DNA from: Chloroflexota bacterium
GTDB taxonomy: Bacteria; Chloroflexota; Limnocylindria; P2-11E
Assembly (NCBI GenBank): GCA_027310565.1
Contig: DAIDAP010000007.1
Coordinates: forward strand, 62,001 to 126,000
Length of the DNA: 64,000 nt
Direction: 5' to 3'
Shown here: positions 28,117-36,566 of the stretch, piece after piece
Layout: every line of letters starts with the position of its first letter
Position numbering within the stretch: the stretch's first letter is position 1
Notes under the pieces: generated by a model
Told to the model about the DNA's origin: nothing
What the model saw: the letters and a program-made list of their open reading frames with translations, nothing else
Database searches by the model: none
Made by a program: the position numbers and the translations under genes

Positions 28117-29277
28117 CTAGGCCGCGAGCACCTTCGCGGTGGCGGCCACGACGCGGTCGATCTGCGCGGCGGTGATGACCAACGGCGGGAGGTAGCGGAC
28201 CACCGTCGGGCCCGCGCCGAGCGTGAGCACGCCCCGGTCCTGCAGCGCCCTGATCGTCGGCGCGGCGTTCTCCTTGAGCTCGATCCCGCAGAGCAGCCCG
28301 AGCCCGCGCACCTCGCGCACCCGGTCCGAGCGGACCGCGCGCAGGCCGTCCATGAGCTGCGCCCCGCGCTCGCGCGCGCTCCGCGCGAGGTCGAGGCGGC
28401 GCATCTCGCCGATCGCCGCGATCGCCGCGGCGCACGCGAGCGGGCCGCCGCCGAAGGTCGTCGAGTGCGAGCGCTTCGGCAGGTCGCCGAGCGCGCGCGA
28501 GAACGCGACCAGACCCATCGGCACGCCGCCGGCGATGGACTTCGCGAGGCACAGGAGGTCGGGCACGACGCCGTACTGCTCGATCGCGAACATCGTCCCG
28601 GTCCGGCAGAACCCCGTCTGCACCTCGTCGATCACCAGGAGCGCGCCGCGGTCGCGGCAGAGGCGCGCGGCCTCGGCGACGAACTCGCGCGACGCCGGGC
28701 GCACCCCGCCCTCGCCCTGCACCAGCTCGACGATGAACGCCGCGGTGTCCGCGCCGATCGCGCCTTCGAGCGCATCGGTCCTGTTGAACGGGACGTGCGT
28801 CGTCCCCGGGAAGAGCGCGGGCCCGCCGAGCGCCTCGCGGTACTCGGGACCCCAGGTGGCGGCGAGCGCGCCCATGGTCTTGCCGTGGAAGCCGCGCATC
28901 GTCGCGACGACGCCCGTGCGCTTCGTCGCCATGCGCGCGAACTTCAGCGCGGCCTCCACCGCCTCCGTGCCGCTGTTGCAGAGGAAGAGCCGGTCGAGCT
29001 CGCGCGGCAGGATCGCCGTGAGCGTGTCGTACAGCTCGGCGCGGCGATCGTTGTAGAAGAGCTCGGTGCACGAGGCGAGGGTGCGGGCCTGCGCCGCGAG
29101 GGCGTCGGCGACGGCCGCGTTGCCGTGCCCGAGGTTCGCCGAGCCCTGACCGCCCACGCAGTCGACGTACTCGCGCCCGTCCTCGTCCCACAGCACGGCG
29201 CCCTCACCGCGCACGACGACGAGCGGCCGCTTCGCGTACAGACCGGAGGTATGCGCGTCCTCGCGCGCCATGGTCAC
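28117..29277 (-). CDS. lysJ: LysJ, [LysW]-aminoadipate semialdehyde transaminase
   Basis: 386-residue class III PLP aminotransferase. CNSGTEAVEAALKFAR, VQGEGGVRPASREFV, LLVIDEVQTGFCRTG and the PLP Lys in LAKSIAGGVPMG are typical. In this gene order it acts on the semialdehyde attached to LysW, giving LysW-lysine (or LysW-ornithine). By sequence alone it could be called ArgD-like. The operon decides for LysJ. The GTG start overlaps the lysZ stop by 4 bp. Confidence 0.9.
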   Translation of the reverse strand: MTMAREDAHTSGLYAKRPLVVVRGEGAVLWDEDGREYVDCVGGQGSANLGHGNAAVADALAAQARTLASCTELFYNDRRAELYDTLTAILPRELDRLFLCNSGTEAVEAALKFARMATKRTGVVATMRGFHGKTMGALAATWGPEYREALGGPALFPGTTHVPFNRTDALEGAIGADTAAFIVELVQGEGGVRPASREFVAEAARLCRDRGALLVIDEVQTGFCRTGTMFAIEQYGVVPDLLCLAKSIAGGVPMGLVAFSRALGDLPKRSHSTTFGGGPLACAAAIAAIGEMRRLDLARSARERGAQLMDGLRAVRSDRVREVRGLGLLCGIELKENAAPTIRALQDRGVLTLGAGPTVVRYLPPLVITAAQIDRVVAATAKVLAA

Positions 29278-30053
29278 GCGCGGATCACCGTGCGGACCTG
29301 CGGGTCGCCCGCGGCGGAGCGGATGACGACCTCGTCCACGCCACCGGCGAGCGCCTCGCGCGCGGCGAGGATCTTCTTCTTCATGCGCCCCTGCGCGAGG
29401 GCCTCGGCCTCGTCCACGGTGGTCTCGGCGACGAGCGAGGACGGGTCGCTCACGTCGCGCAGCAGGCCCGGGACGTTCGTGAGGATGAGGAGCGCGTCGG
29501 CGTCGATCGCGACCGCGATGCGCGCCGCGACGCGGTCGCCGTCGACGTTGAGCGCCTCGTTCTCCATGGAGAGCGCGAGCGGCGCGACCACCGGGACGCG
29601 GCCCGGACCGATGAGCTGCGTGAGGAGGGGCAGGTTCACCGCCTCGACCGTCCCGGTGTAGTCGTCGCGCAGGATGATCGTCTTCCCGTCGCGCACCGCG
29701 CGCACGTCCTTGCGCTTCCCCACCAGCAGCCGGCCGGAGAGGCCCGAGAGCCCCACCGCGTCGATGCCGCGCTGCTGGAGCTTCTCGACATACAGGAAGT
29801 TCTCCACGCCGAGCGCCGCCATGGCGAAGACCTCGAGCGTGCGGCGGTCGGTGCGCCGGCTCACGTGGCCCGACGGCGAGGTGATCTGCTCCTGCGGCAC
29901 GCCCAGCGCGGCGGCGAGGCGGTCGGTCTCCGCCGACGCGCCGTGGACGAGGACGATCTCGTCGGAGCGCGCGACGTCCGCGACGAGCGTCGCGACGGCG
30001 TCGCGGTCGACGCCCGTCGAGCCACCGGCCTTGATGACCGCGCGGAGGGTCAC
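29274..30053 (-). CDS. lysZ: LysZ, [LysW]-aminoadipate/glutamate kinase
   Basis: 259-residue amino acid kinase of the N-acetylglutamate kinase fold. KAGGSTGV near the N-terminus, VLVHGASAETDRLA, VAPLALSMENEALNVDGD and ILTNVPGLLRD are the phosphate, substrate and nucleotide segments. The motif NVDGD and the MKKKILAAREAL helix fit the LysZ group. It phosphorylates the carrier-bound side-chain carboxylate. GTG starts overlap neighbours on both sides. Confidence 0.93.
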   Translation of the reverse strand: MTLRAVIKAGGSTGVDRDAVATLVADVARSDEIVLVHGASAETDRLAAALGVPQEQITSPSGHVSRRTDRRTLEVFAMAALGVENFLYVEKLQQRGIDAVGLSGLSGRLLVGKRKDVRAVRDGKTIILRDDYTGTVEAVNLPLLTQLIGPGRVPVVAPLALSMENEALNVDGDRVAARIAVAIDADALLILTNVPGLLRDVSDPSSLVAETTVDEAEALAQGRMKKKILAAREALAGGVDEVVIRSAAGDPQVRTVIRA

Positions 30054-31084
30054 GGATGGAGCCCCGCGAACCCGAGGCCGGCCGTCTCGTCGAGGCCGAG
30101 CGCCACGTTCATCGCCTGCACGCCGTTCCCCGCCGCGCCCTTCACCAGGTTGTCGATCGCGCAGAGCGCGACGACGCGCTCGCCGCGCGGATCGGCGGCG
30201 AAGCCGACGTCGGCGAAGTTCGTCCCGGCGAGGAGCTTGGGCTCGGGGTAGCGGAAGATCCCGGTGCGCTCCTTCACGATACGCACGAACGGCTCGGCGC
30301 CGTAGCGCGCGCGGTAGATCTTCCAGAGGTCGCGGTCCTCGAGCGGCGCCTTCACGTACACGTGCGCCGTCGCGAGGACGCCGCGCACGAGCTCGACTGC
30401 GGTCACCGAGAGGTCCACACGCGGCCGCGCGCCGCCGAGCGCGAGCTCCTGCTCGGCCTCGGCGGTGTGGCGGTGGCCGACCGGCTTGAACGAGCGCACC
30501 GCGCCGACCCGCTCCGGGTGGTGCGAGTCCTCGGAGGGCTCGCGCCCGCCCTCGCTCGACCCGACCTTGCACTCGACCACGACGGGCCGCGTACGGTCCA
30601 CGACGTCGGCGGCGAAGAGCGGCAGGAGCGCGAGGATCGTCGCCGTCGCATTGCAGCCGGCGCCGGCGATGCGCGCCGCCCCCGCGATCTCGGCGCGGTG
30701 CAGCTCGGGGATGCCGTAGACCCACCGCCCGAGCGACGCCGGGTCGGGGTGCGGCGCGCCGTACCAGCGCGCGTAGTCGTTCGGGTCGCGCAGCCGGTGG
30801 TCCGACGAGAGGTCGATGACGACCTTCCCCCGGCCCTCGAGCTCCTTCGCGCGGTGCGCGCCGTTGGGGAGGCTGAGGAACAGCACGTCGCAGCCCTCGA
30901 CCGCCGCGTACGGCACGAACGCCAGCTCGCCGCGCCTGCGCAGGTTGGGGTGCGCGGCGCTCACCGGCTTGCCCGCGAGCGACTCGCTCCCGGCGACGAT
31001 CTCGCGCACCTCGGGATGCCCGAGCAGCAGCCGCAGCAGCTCGCCCCCGGCGTAGCCCCCGGCGCCGACGACGCCGACCTTCAC
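30050..31084 (-). CDS. lysY: LysY, [LysW]-aminoadipyl/glutamyl phosphate reductase
   Basis: 344-residue semialdehyde dehydrogenase of the ArgC family. The NADP motif is [19 protein letters not shown] and the catalytic Cys is in [17 protein letters not shown]-terminal [15 protein letters not shown] is the family ending. It reduces the acyl phosphate made by LysZ to the semialdehyde. The GTG start overlaps the lysX stop (GTGA). Confidence 0.94.
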   Translation of the reverse strand: MKVGVVGAGGYAGGELLRLLLGHPEVREIVAGSESLAGKPVSAAHPNLRRRGELAFVPYAAVEGCDVLFLSLPNGAHRAKELEGRGKVVIDLSSDHRLRDPNDYARWYGAPHPDPASLGRWVYGIPELHRAEIAGAARIAGAGCNATATILALLPLFAADVVDRTRPVVVECKVGSSEGGREPSEDSHHPERVGAVRSFKPVGHRHTAEAEQELALGGARPRVDLSVTAVELVRGVLATAHVYVKAPLEDRDLWKIYRARYGAEPFVRIVKERTGIFRYPEPKLLAGTNFADVGFAADPRGERVVALCAIDNLVKGAAGNGVQAMNVALGLDETAGLGFAGLHP

Positions 31085-31971
31085 CGAGCCGCGTTCCGCG
31101 CGACCGCCAGCGTGAAGTCGACGATCTTCGCCGGGATGTTCACGCCGGTCGTGTCGATGGAGTTGCGGAACTCCATCGTGTAGTTCACCTCGTTCACCAG
31201 CAGCTCGCCGTCGCGCTCGAGCACGTCGATCGCGACGACGCCGCCGCCGACCGCGTGCGCCGCCCTGACGCAGAGGTCGTTCAGCTCGGGCGTGACCGGG
31301 CAGTTCTCGGCTCTCCCGCCGCGCGCGGTGTTCGTGATCCAGTGCTCGCTGTAGCGGTAGATCGCGCAGATCGTCTCGTCGCCGACGACGAACGCGCGGA
31401 TGTCGCGGCCGGGCTTGCGGACGTACTCCTGCACGTAATAGATGGAGTGCAGGTAGCTCCCCAGTACGTCCTTGTGCTCGACGATCGCCTCCGCCGCCTC
31501 GCGGTCGTTCACCTTGGACACCAGGCGACCCCACGAGCCGATGAGCGGCTTCAGCACGGCCGGGTAGCCGATCTGCTCGATCGCCTCGAGCGCGGACTCC
31601 GGCGTGAACGCGATGCGCGTCGCCGGCGTCGGGACGCCCGCCTTCACCAGGCGCATCGTCGTGAGCAGCTTGTTGCCGCACACCTCGGCCGTCTCGTATG
31701 AGTTCACCGTCGGGATGCACCAGCCGTCGAGCACGCTCAGGGCGTAGAGCGCGGTGCCGTGCTGGATGCAGCGCTCGAGGACGACGTCCACGCCGAGGTC
31801 GGGCCTGCGCTCGGTCGGGAGCACGAGCGTGCGGTCGTCGATGACCTTCGTCGGGACGCCGCGCGACTCGAGCTCCTGCAGCAGCAGCTTCTCCTCGACC
31901 CGCACGCGCGAGAGAAGGACGCCTACGCGGGGGGCCGGCGGGGGGCTCGCCCCCCGCCTTGCGCTATTCAC
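31081..31971 (-). CDS. lysX: LysX, aminoadipate/glutamate-LysW ligase
   Basis: 296-residue ATP-grasp ligase of the RimK/LysX type. It attaches the alpha-amino group of aminoadipate (or glutamate) to the C-terminal Glu of Lys[36 protein letters not shown] and [15 protein letters not shown] are the ATP-grasp and metal-binding segments. The GTG start overlaps the end of lysW by 8 bp. Only one LysX is visible, so whether it serves lysine only or arginine too is open. Confidence 0.93.
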   Translation of the reverse strand: MNSARRGASPPPAPRVGVLLSRVRVEEKLLLQELESRGVPTKVIDDRTLVLPTERRPDLGVDVVLERCIQHGTALYALSVLDGWCIPTVNSYETAEVCGNKLLTTMRLVKAGVPTPATRIAFTPESALEAIEQIGYPAVLKPLIGSWGRLVSKVNDREAAEAIVEHKDVLGSYLHSIYYVQEYVRKPGRDIRAFVVGDETICAIYRYSEHWITNTARGGRAENCPVTPELNDLCVRAAHAVGGGVVAIDVLERDGELLVNEVNYTMEFRNSIDTTGVNIPAKIVDFTLAVARNAAR

Positions 31972-32128
31972 CCCAGTCTTCTTCGGCCTCGGGCGCGAGC
32001 GCGAGCGCGACCGGCGTCGTCGCGGTGACCTCGAGCTCCGCGCCGCAGTCCGGGCACGAGACGATCTCGCCCTTCACCGCGTCGGACCCGACGGTGACGT
32101 CCGCGTCGCACTCAGGACACTTCGGCAC
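31964..32128 (-). CDS. lysW: LysW, amino-group carrier protein
   Basis: A 54-residue acidic carrier. Two CxxC pairs (CPECDADV and SCPDCGAEL) bind zinc, and the C-terminus is EEDWGE, the motif whose final Glu gamma-carboxyl carries the biosynthetic intermediates. The GTG ending at 32128 is set by the strong ribosome binding site GGGAGGG six bases upstream. It is the first gene of the lysine (or arginine) operon, 74 bp after a GGDEF gene on the same strand. Confidence 0.96.
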   Translation of the reverse strand: MPKCPECDADVTVGSDAVKGEIVSCPDCGAELEVTATTPVALALAPEAEEDWGE

Positions 32129-32202
32129 TGGTTCCCTCCCCACGTGTGTGAGGAGAGAAGCGTAATCGGTGGACGTCGCCCGTGAGCGCGCCTTCTGGTC
32201 CG

Positions 32203-34191
32203 CTAGTCCGCCCCGGTGGCGCCCGCGCGCCCCTCGCGAGCGCGCGCCTTGTCCTCGTACATACGCGCATCGGCGGCCGCGAGGAGCGCGTCCGCGGTAC
32301 GGCCGTCCTCCGGGAACCAGGCGATCCCGAACGACACGCGCGGCACGGCGTGCTCCCGGCCGGCCCAGTGGTAGCGCTCGCCGCGCAGCCGCTGCGCGAC
32401 GCGCGCGACGAGCGCCTGCGCCGGCAGCAGCCCGGTCCGCGGCAGGAGCAGCACGAACTCGTCGCCGCCGAACCGCGCGACCACGTCCTCGGCGCGCACC
32501 GACACGCGCAGGTCCGTCGCGACCTTGACCAGCACCTCGTTCCCCGCCAGGTGGCCGGCGCTGTCGTTCACCGTTTTCAGGCCGTCCACGTCGCAGAGCA
32601 CCACGGCGAAGATGTCGCCATGGCGCGTCGCCTCGTGCACCTCGGTCTCGAGACGGTCCACCAGGACGCGGCGGTTGAGCGCGCCGGTGAGGTCGTCGTT
32701 CGTCGCCAGACGGTGCGTCTCCTCGAGGAGGCGCGTGTTCGCGATCGCGATCGCGGCCTGCGCGGCGTACAGGCGCACCAGGCGGCGCGTGTCGGCCGAG
32801 AAGCGCCGCGGCCCGGCCGAGTACATCGCGAGCGTGCCGATGACCTCGCCGTGCGCGACGAGCGGGATCGCCAGGGCCGAGCGGATGACGTCGTGCAGCG
32901 CCGCCGTGCTGTGCGGATGGTCGGCGTAGCGGTCGGCGACGACGAGGTCGCGGGTCTCGAGCGCCTCGAGCGAGATGCCGCGCAACGGCTCGCCCACCGA
33001 ATCGCGCAGCCGCGGCATCGAGCCCTTGAACAGCGCGCGGATGACGAACCCCCGCCCCGGCTCGGCGAGCGCGAGCATCGCGCCGTCGCAGCGAGACAGG
33101 CCGGTGGCCTGCTCGACGACCAGCTTCAGCAGCTCGTCGAGGGACCGCTCGCCCGCGGCCGCGAGACCGACCTCGTACAGCGCCTCGAACTGCCGCGCGC
33201 GGCGGCCCTCGAGCTCGCCGAGGCGCCAGTTCGCGTAGAGCGCGACCGCCGCGCGCGCCGCGAGCACGATGGTGAGGAGCGCGACCGACGCGTTGACGAG
33301 ATCCTGCGTCGGCCGGTTCTCGGACGCGACGAGGAGGACGGCGGCCACGACGGCGACGACCGCCGGCAGCGCCATCCGCGCGATCTGCATGAGCGGCCGC
33401 GAGTAGCGCGGGGACACACGGCTCGCCCGGTCCTCGATCCAGAACGTCGGGGCGAGGCTGATGCCGAACATCCCGGCCATCCAGAAGAGGTCGACCGGCG
33501 ACCCCGCCGCGAACGAGCCCTGCGCCCAGCCTGAGAGCGAGAGGCCGTAGGCGACCGCGGTGAGGCCGACGCCGGCGAAGAGCGCGACGAACGCGCGCCT
33601 CGGCTGGTCGAGCGGGACCGCGAACAGCGCGGAGAGCGCGGCACCGGTCGCCGCGGCGTAGAGCAGCGTGTACAGGAGCGCGACGCTCGTGGCGAGCGGA
33701 TCCATCCGCATGCCCGCGGTGAACAGATCCTGGATGACGAAGGCGAGCAGGCCGACCATGGCGAGCGTCACCGCGCCGGCGTCGAGCACGAGCGCGTAGA
33801 CGGCGAGGCGCTGTCCGCGCAGGAAGGCCACGAACCCGCATCCGAAGAGCACGGCCGCGGCGAGCGCCGCCCCGTCGGCGACGCTCGGGGTCGGCGGCCG
33901 CAGCGCGGCGATGAGGAACGCCGCGCGGACCATCTGCCCGAACGCCCACGCCACGACCCCGGCGCCGAGGAGCGCCCAGGGCAGGCGCTCGCGGCGGTGC
34001 GCGACGAGCGCCGCGCGGGCGCAGCCGCCGAGCGCCCCGAGCGCGAAGCCCAGCCAGCCGAGCGACGCCATCGCGGCGCGCGGAAGGCCGGCCGGCAGGA
34101 CCAGCTCGGAGACGTACACGAACGCGAGCGCCGCGACGCCGGCCGCGAGCTCCTGGTCGGAGCGACGCGCGAGGAGTCGCCCGGGGTACAT
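32203..34191 (-). CDS. Membrane GAF-GGDEF diguanylate cyclase
   Basis: 662 residues. About eight to nine membrane segments fill residues 15-320. A GAF domain follows (about 335-480, YEVGLAAAGERSLDELLK, AIPLVAHGEVIGTLAM) and a GGDEF domain (about 490-650) with DDLTGALNRRVL, the intact active site RFGGDEFVLLLP and an RAED inhibitory motif five residues before it. It should make c-di-GMP and be product-inhibited. No EAL or HD-GYP domain is present. The ATG ending at 34191 gives a typical membrane N-terminus. Confidence 0.93.
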   Translation of the reverse strand: MYPGRLLARRSDQELAAGVAALAFVYVSELVLPAGLPRAAMASLGWLGFALGALGGCARAALVAHRRERLPWALLGAGVVAWAFGQMVRAAFLIAALRPPTPSVADGAALAAAVLFGCGFVAFLRGQRLAVYALVLDAGAVTLAMVGLLAFVIQDLFTAGMRMDPLATSVALLYTLLYAAATGAALSALFAVPLDQPRRAFVALFAGVGLTAVAYGLSLSGWAQGSFAAGSPVDLFWMAGMFGISLAPTFWIEDRASRVSPRYSRPLMQIARMALPAVVAVVAAVLLVASENRPTQDLVNASVALLTIVLAARAAVALYANWRLGELEGRRARQFEALYEVGLAAAGERSLDELLKLVVEQATGLSRCDGAMLALAEPGRGFVIRALFKGSMPRLRDSVGEPLRGISLEALETRDLVVADRYADHPHSTAALHDVIRSALAIPLVAHGEVIGTLAMYSAGPRRFSADTRRLVRLYAAQAAIAIANTRLLEETHRLATNDDLTGALNRRVLVDRLETEVHEATRHGDIFAVVLCDVDGLKTVNDSAGHLAGNEVLVKVATDLRVSVRAEDVVARFGGDEFVLLLPRTGLLPAQALVARVAQRLRGERYHWAGREHAVPRVSFGIAWFPEDGRTADALLAAADARMYEDKARAREGRAGATGAD

Positions 34192-34282
34192 CGGCGAGAA
34201 GGCTAGCGAGGGGGCCGGGCCTGCGGCAGGGGCGAAGGCGTCCTACCCCGGTCGGAGCCGCACTACACCCTACGGGTGAGGC

Positions 34283-35641
34283 TCAGCGTGGCACGTAGCG
34301 GTAAGAGCCCGGTGCCGACGTCTCGAGCGCGTAGCGGTCGAGCACCGCGCGCACGAGCTCCGCCGGCCAGCGCAGCCGCTCGTACGCGCGCGCCTCCGCG
34401 AGCCGGTCGAGCGGGACGTCCGAGAGCACCGCCGCGATCTCGCCGCGCCGCACGCGCGGCGTGACCGTGTCCGCGAGCGCGCCACGCGCGACGACGCGGG
34501 ACCACAGGAACAGATCGTCGACGACCGGCTCGTTGCCCGCGGCCACGAGGACGCCGCTCTCCTCGGCGAGGAGCGCCGCGCCCCGCGGGAGCTCGCGCGC
34601 CAGCGCGACGCGCGCTCGCCACGGCGCGAGGTCGTCCGGCGCGAAAACGCCGAGCGAGGATGCCGCGATCGACACGGCGAGCTGCGCCGTCAGGGCGAGC
34701 GGCGCGACGGTGCCCGCGCCGGCGGCGAGAGCCGGCGCGAGCGCGAGGAGCGAGGCCGCGGCGAGGTCGAGGAGGTAGTTGATCGTCGCGCCCTCGCGGC
34801 CGCCGAGGAGCACCACGAGCGCCGCGCCGACGACGTACGCCCGCATGCGCGCGTCGCCCCGCAGCGCGCCGAGCGCCGCGAAGGCGCCGAGCGTGAGCGC
34901 CCCCGCGACGACGAGCAGGCCGGCCTGCGCGAGCGAGTACGGGAGCGCGTTCCAGTCGACGAGGTGCGTGTACATGCCGGCCGGGGAGAACCGCAGCGCG
35001 GCCACCGCGGCGAGCGCGACGAGCGCGAGCGCGAGCGCGGCGCCGAAGCGCACGCCGGTCGGGCGCTCGCGCCACACCAGGTACGCGAGGACGACGGCGA
35101 GCGGCGCCGCGGCGGTGGGCTTCGCCGCGACGGCGAGCGCGCCGAGCACGCCGGCCAGCGACGCGTCGCGCCACGACGGCCCCGCCCGCACGACCGCGAG
35201 CGCGGTGAGCGCGACCGCGACGAGGTCGGGCTTCACCGCGGTGCCCCAGATCTCGAGCGGGAAGAGCGCGAGGAACGACGCGGCGAGCGCGGCCGCGACG
35301 AGCGGCGAGCGGCGCGCGCGCCACGCGACGAGCGCCGCGATCGCGAGCGCCGCGAGCGCGCTCACGACGCGGTACGGCGTGAAGATCCCGAGCGGCGAGA
35401 GGGCCGCGACGATCGAATACGCGAGCGGCGGGTAGTTCGCGGCGACGAACGTTCCCGGCGCCGGCGGCGCGTACGGGTCGGCGCCGCGCGCGATGAGCTG
35501 GCCGGCGTGGACGACCGCCCCCTCGCCGTAGAGCGCGGGGATGTCCGCCGAGAGCGTCGCCCACCAGCGCGCGAGGGAGAGCAGCGCGAGCGCGAGCGCG
35601 AGCGCGCCGAAGAGCATCCAGACCGCGCGTGAGCCGCGCAC
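34283..35641 (-). CDS. Polytopic membrane protein, GT-C/DUF2029-like
   Basis: 452 residues, Ala/Leu-rich, with ten or more membrane segments and a C-terminal soluble tail (RYALETSAPGSYRYVPR). The first extracytoplasmic loop holds acidic residues (EGAVVHAGQLIARGADPYAPP), similar to lipid-linked sugar mannosyltransferases of the GT-C fold, where an Asp or Glu in this loop acts in catalysis. The substrate is not predictable. A related-looking protein is encoded at 37676-38836. The 91 bp before the GGDEF start show nothing clear. Confidence 0.75.
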   Translation of the reverse strand: MRGSRAVWMLFGALALALALLSLARWWATLSADIPALYGEGAVVHAGQLIARGADPYAPPAPGTFVAANYPPLAYSIVAALSPLGIFTPYRVVSALAALAIAALVAWRARRSPLVAAALAASFLALFPLEIWGTAVKPDLVAVALTALAVVRAGPSWRDASLAGVLGALAVAAKPTAAAPLAVVLAYLVWRERPTGVRFGAALALALVALAAVAALRFSPAGMYTHLVDWNALPYSLAQAGLLVVAGALTLGAFAALGALRGDARMRAYVVGAALVVLLGGREGATINYLLDLAAASLLALAPALAAGAGTVAPLALTAQLAVSIAASSLGVFAPDDLAPWRARVALARELPRGAALLAEESGVLVAAGNEPVVDDLFLWSRVVARGALADTVTPRVRRGEIAAVLSDVPLDRLAEARAYERLRWPAELVRAVLDRYALETSAPGSYRYVPR

Positions 35642-35713
35642 ACGCTGAGGATGCCGCCTCCGGCCACGGCCTGCGCGCGACCCGGCGGCAGCCCTCGCCC
35701 CGGCCGGCGTCGA

Positions 35714-36109
35714 CTACGAGACGGACATCAGCGGGGCGATGCGCATGGGCCGGAGCGAGCGATCGAACGGGTTGAACACGAGGCCGAGCGCTTCGAGCGT
35801 GACGACGCCGAGGAGGGCGACGTCGTTCGCCTCACCGAGGATCACGGTCGTATGGCCACGCGGTGTCTCGCCCCCGATCGCGGGCAGCTCGATCTCGCAT
35901 TCCGATATCGCACGCTCGATCCGCGACATGTCGGCCAGATGGAATGCCATGCTCCGCACGGGACGAAGCCCGAGCGACGTCCACACATCGTGGGGCAGGA
36001 GCGAGTACTGAGCGCCCGTGTCGATGAGGAACGTGACGCGGCGCTGTCCTCGCGGTCCGGTGACGGTCCCGTCGATGCTCGTGAGACCCACGAACGCGCT
36101 ATCGGCCAC
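35714..36109 (-). CDS. Retropepsin-like aspartyl protease family protein
   Basis: 131 residues with one catalytic motif, VTFLIDTGAQYSLLP (DTGA), and a later hydrophobic NDVALLGVVTLEALGL, as in single-domain bacterial retropepsin-like proteins that dimerise. There is no signal peptide. The GTG ending at 36109 is only 18 bp downstream of tRNA-Lys on the same strand, with GGGGAGA in between as ribosome binding site, so the gene probably shares the tRNA transcript. Confidence 0.82.
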   Translation of the reverse strand: MADSAFVGLTSIDGTVTGPRGQRRVTFLIDTGAQYSLLPHDVWTSLGLRPVRSMAFHLADMSRIERAISECEIELPAIGGETPRGHTTVILGEANDVALLGVVTLEALGLVFNPFDRSLRPMRIAPLMSVS

Positions 36110-36127
36110 GCCTTGCGTCTCCCCGGG

Positions 36128-36199
36128 TGAGCCAGGAGGGATTCGAACCCACGACCAAGGGATTAAGAGTCCCCTGCTCTACCGCTGAGCTACTGGCCC
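36128..36199 (-). tRNA. tRNA-Lys (anticodon CTT)
   Basis: On the minus strand the acceptor GGGCCAG pairs with CTGGCTC and is followed by A. The anticodon arm is GGGGA-CTCTTAA-TCCCT, anticodon CTT, reading AAG. The D arm (TAGCTCAGCGGTAGAGCA) and the T loop (GGTTCGAATCC) are normal. CCA is not encoded. Confidence 0.95.
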
Positions 36200-36246
36200 A
36201 CCCGATTCTAAATCTCGGCCGCGGACGGGGGAAGCGAGAGAGTCCC

Positions 36247-36393
36247 TCAGGTGGCCGCGCCGATCTTGAAGATCTTGGTCCCGCACACGGGGCAGGAGCC
36301 CTGCGTGGCCGGTCGCCCGTTCTTCATCGTGATCTGCTTGGCGTCTTTGATCTCGCGGGGGGCCTTGCACTTGACGCAATAGCCGCTCGCCAT
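36247..36393 (-). CDS. Small zinc-ribbon protein (DUF5679-like)
   Basis: 48 residues: YCVKCKAPREIKDAKQITM then TQGSCPVCGTKIFKIG. Two CxxC pairs form a zinc ribbon, and the central KNGRPATQG is typical of this small family of unknown function. The ATG ending at 36393 follows GGAGGT at the right distance. It lies directly upstream of tRNA-Lys and is divergent from cinA. Confidence 0.85.
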   Translation of the reverse strand: MASGYCVKCKAPREIKDAKQITMKNGRPATQGSCPVCGTKIFKIGAAT

Positions 36394-36462
36394 CGTCTCG
36401 GCACCTCCGGATCTCGTCGCGTGGCGGGCATCGTACCCTAGGGTCCCCGATCCCCCGTGAAC

Positions 36463-36496
36463 CCACGAAACCCCGCCTTGCGGCGGGGTCTCGTGG
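36463..36496. repeat. Long inverted repeat in the DUF5679-cinA intergenic region
   Basis: CCACGAAACCCCGCC, a TTGC loop and CGGCGGGGTCTCGTGG form a 15-bp stem with one mismatch. On the minus-strand RNA the mismatch becomes a G-U pair, so the hairpin is better formed in the leader of the zinc-ribbon gene. No U-run follows on either strand, so it is not a standard terminator. Confidence 0.6.
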
Positions 36497-36566
36497 TGAG
36501 GAAGGGAAGGGTTGGGATTTCCGGTTGTTGCCCCGTTGCAGAGCAAGTACCGTGCCAGGAGGGGGC

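Noticed and set aside
31920-31960. G- and C-rich runs near the start of lysX as a regulatory hairpin
   Set aside because: The runs can pair (GGGGGGCC-type with GGGGGGCTCGCCCCCC) but lie inside the lysX coding sequence with good codon pattern. More likely local base composition.
36463-36496. Inverted repeat as an intrinsic terminator
   Set aside because: No T-run follows on either strand and it lies between divergent genes, where a terminator is not expected.
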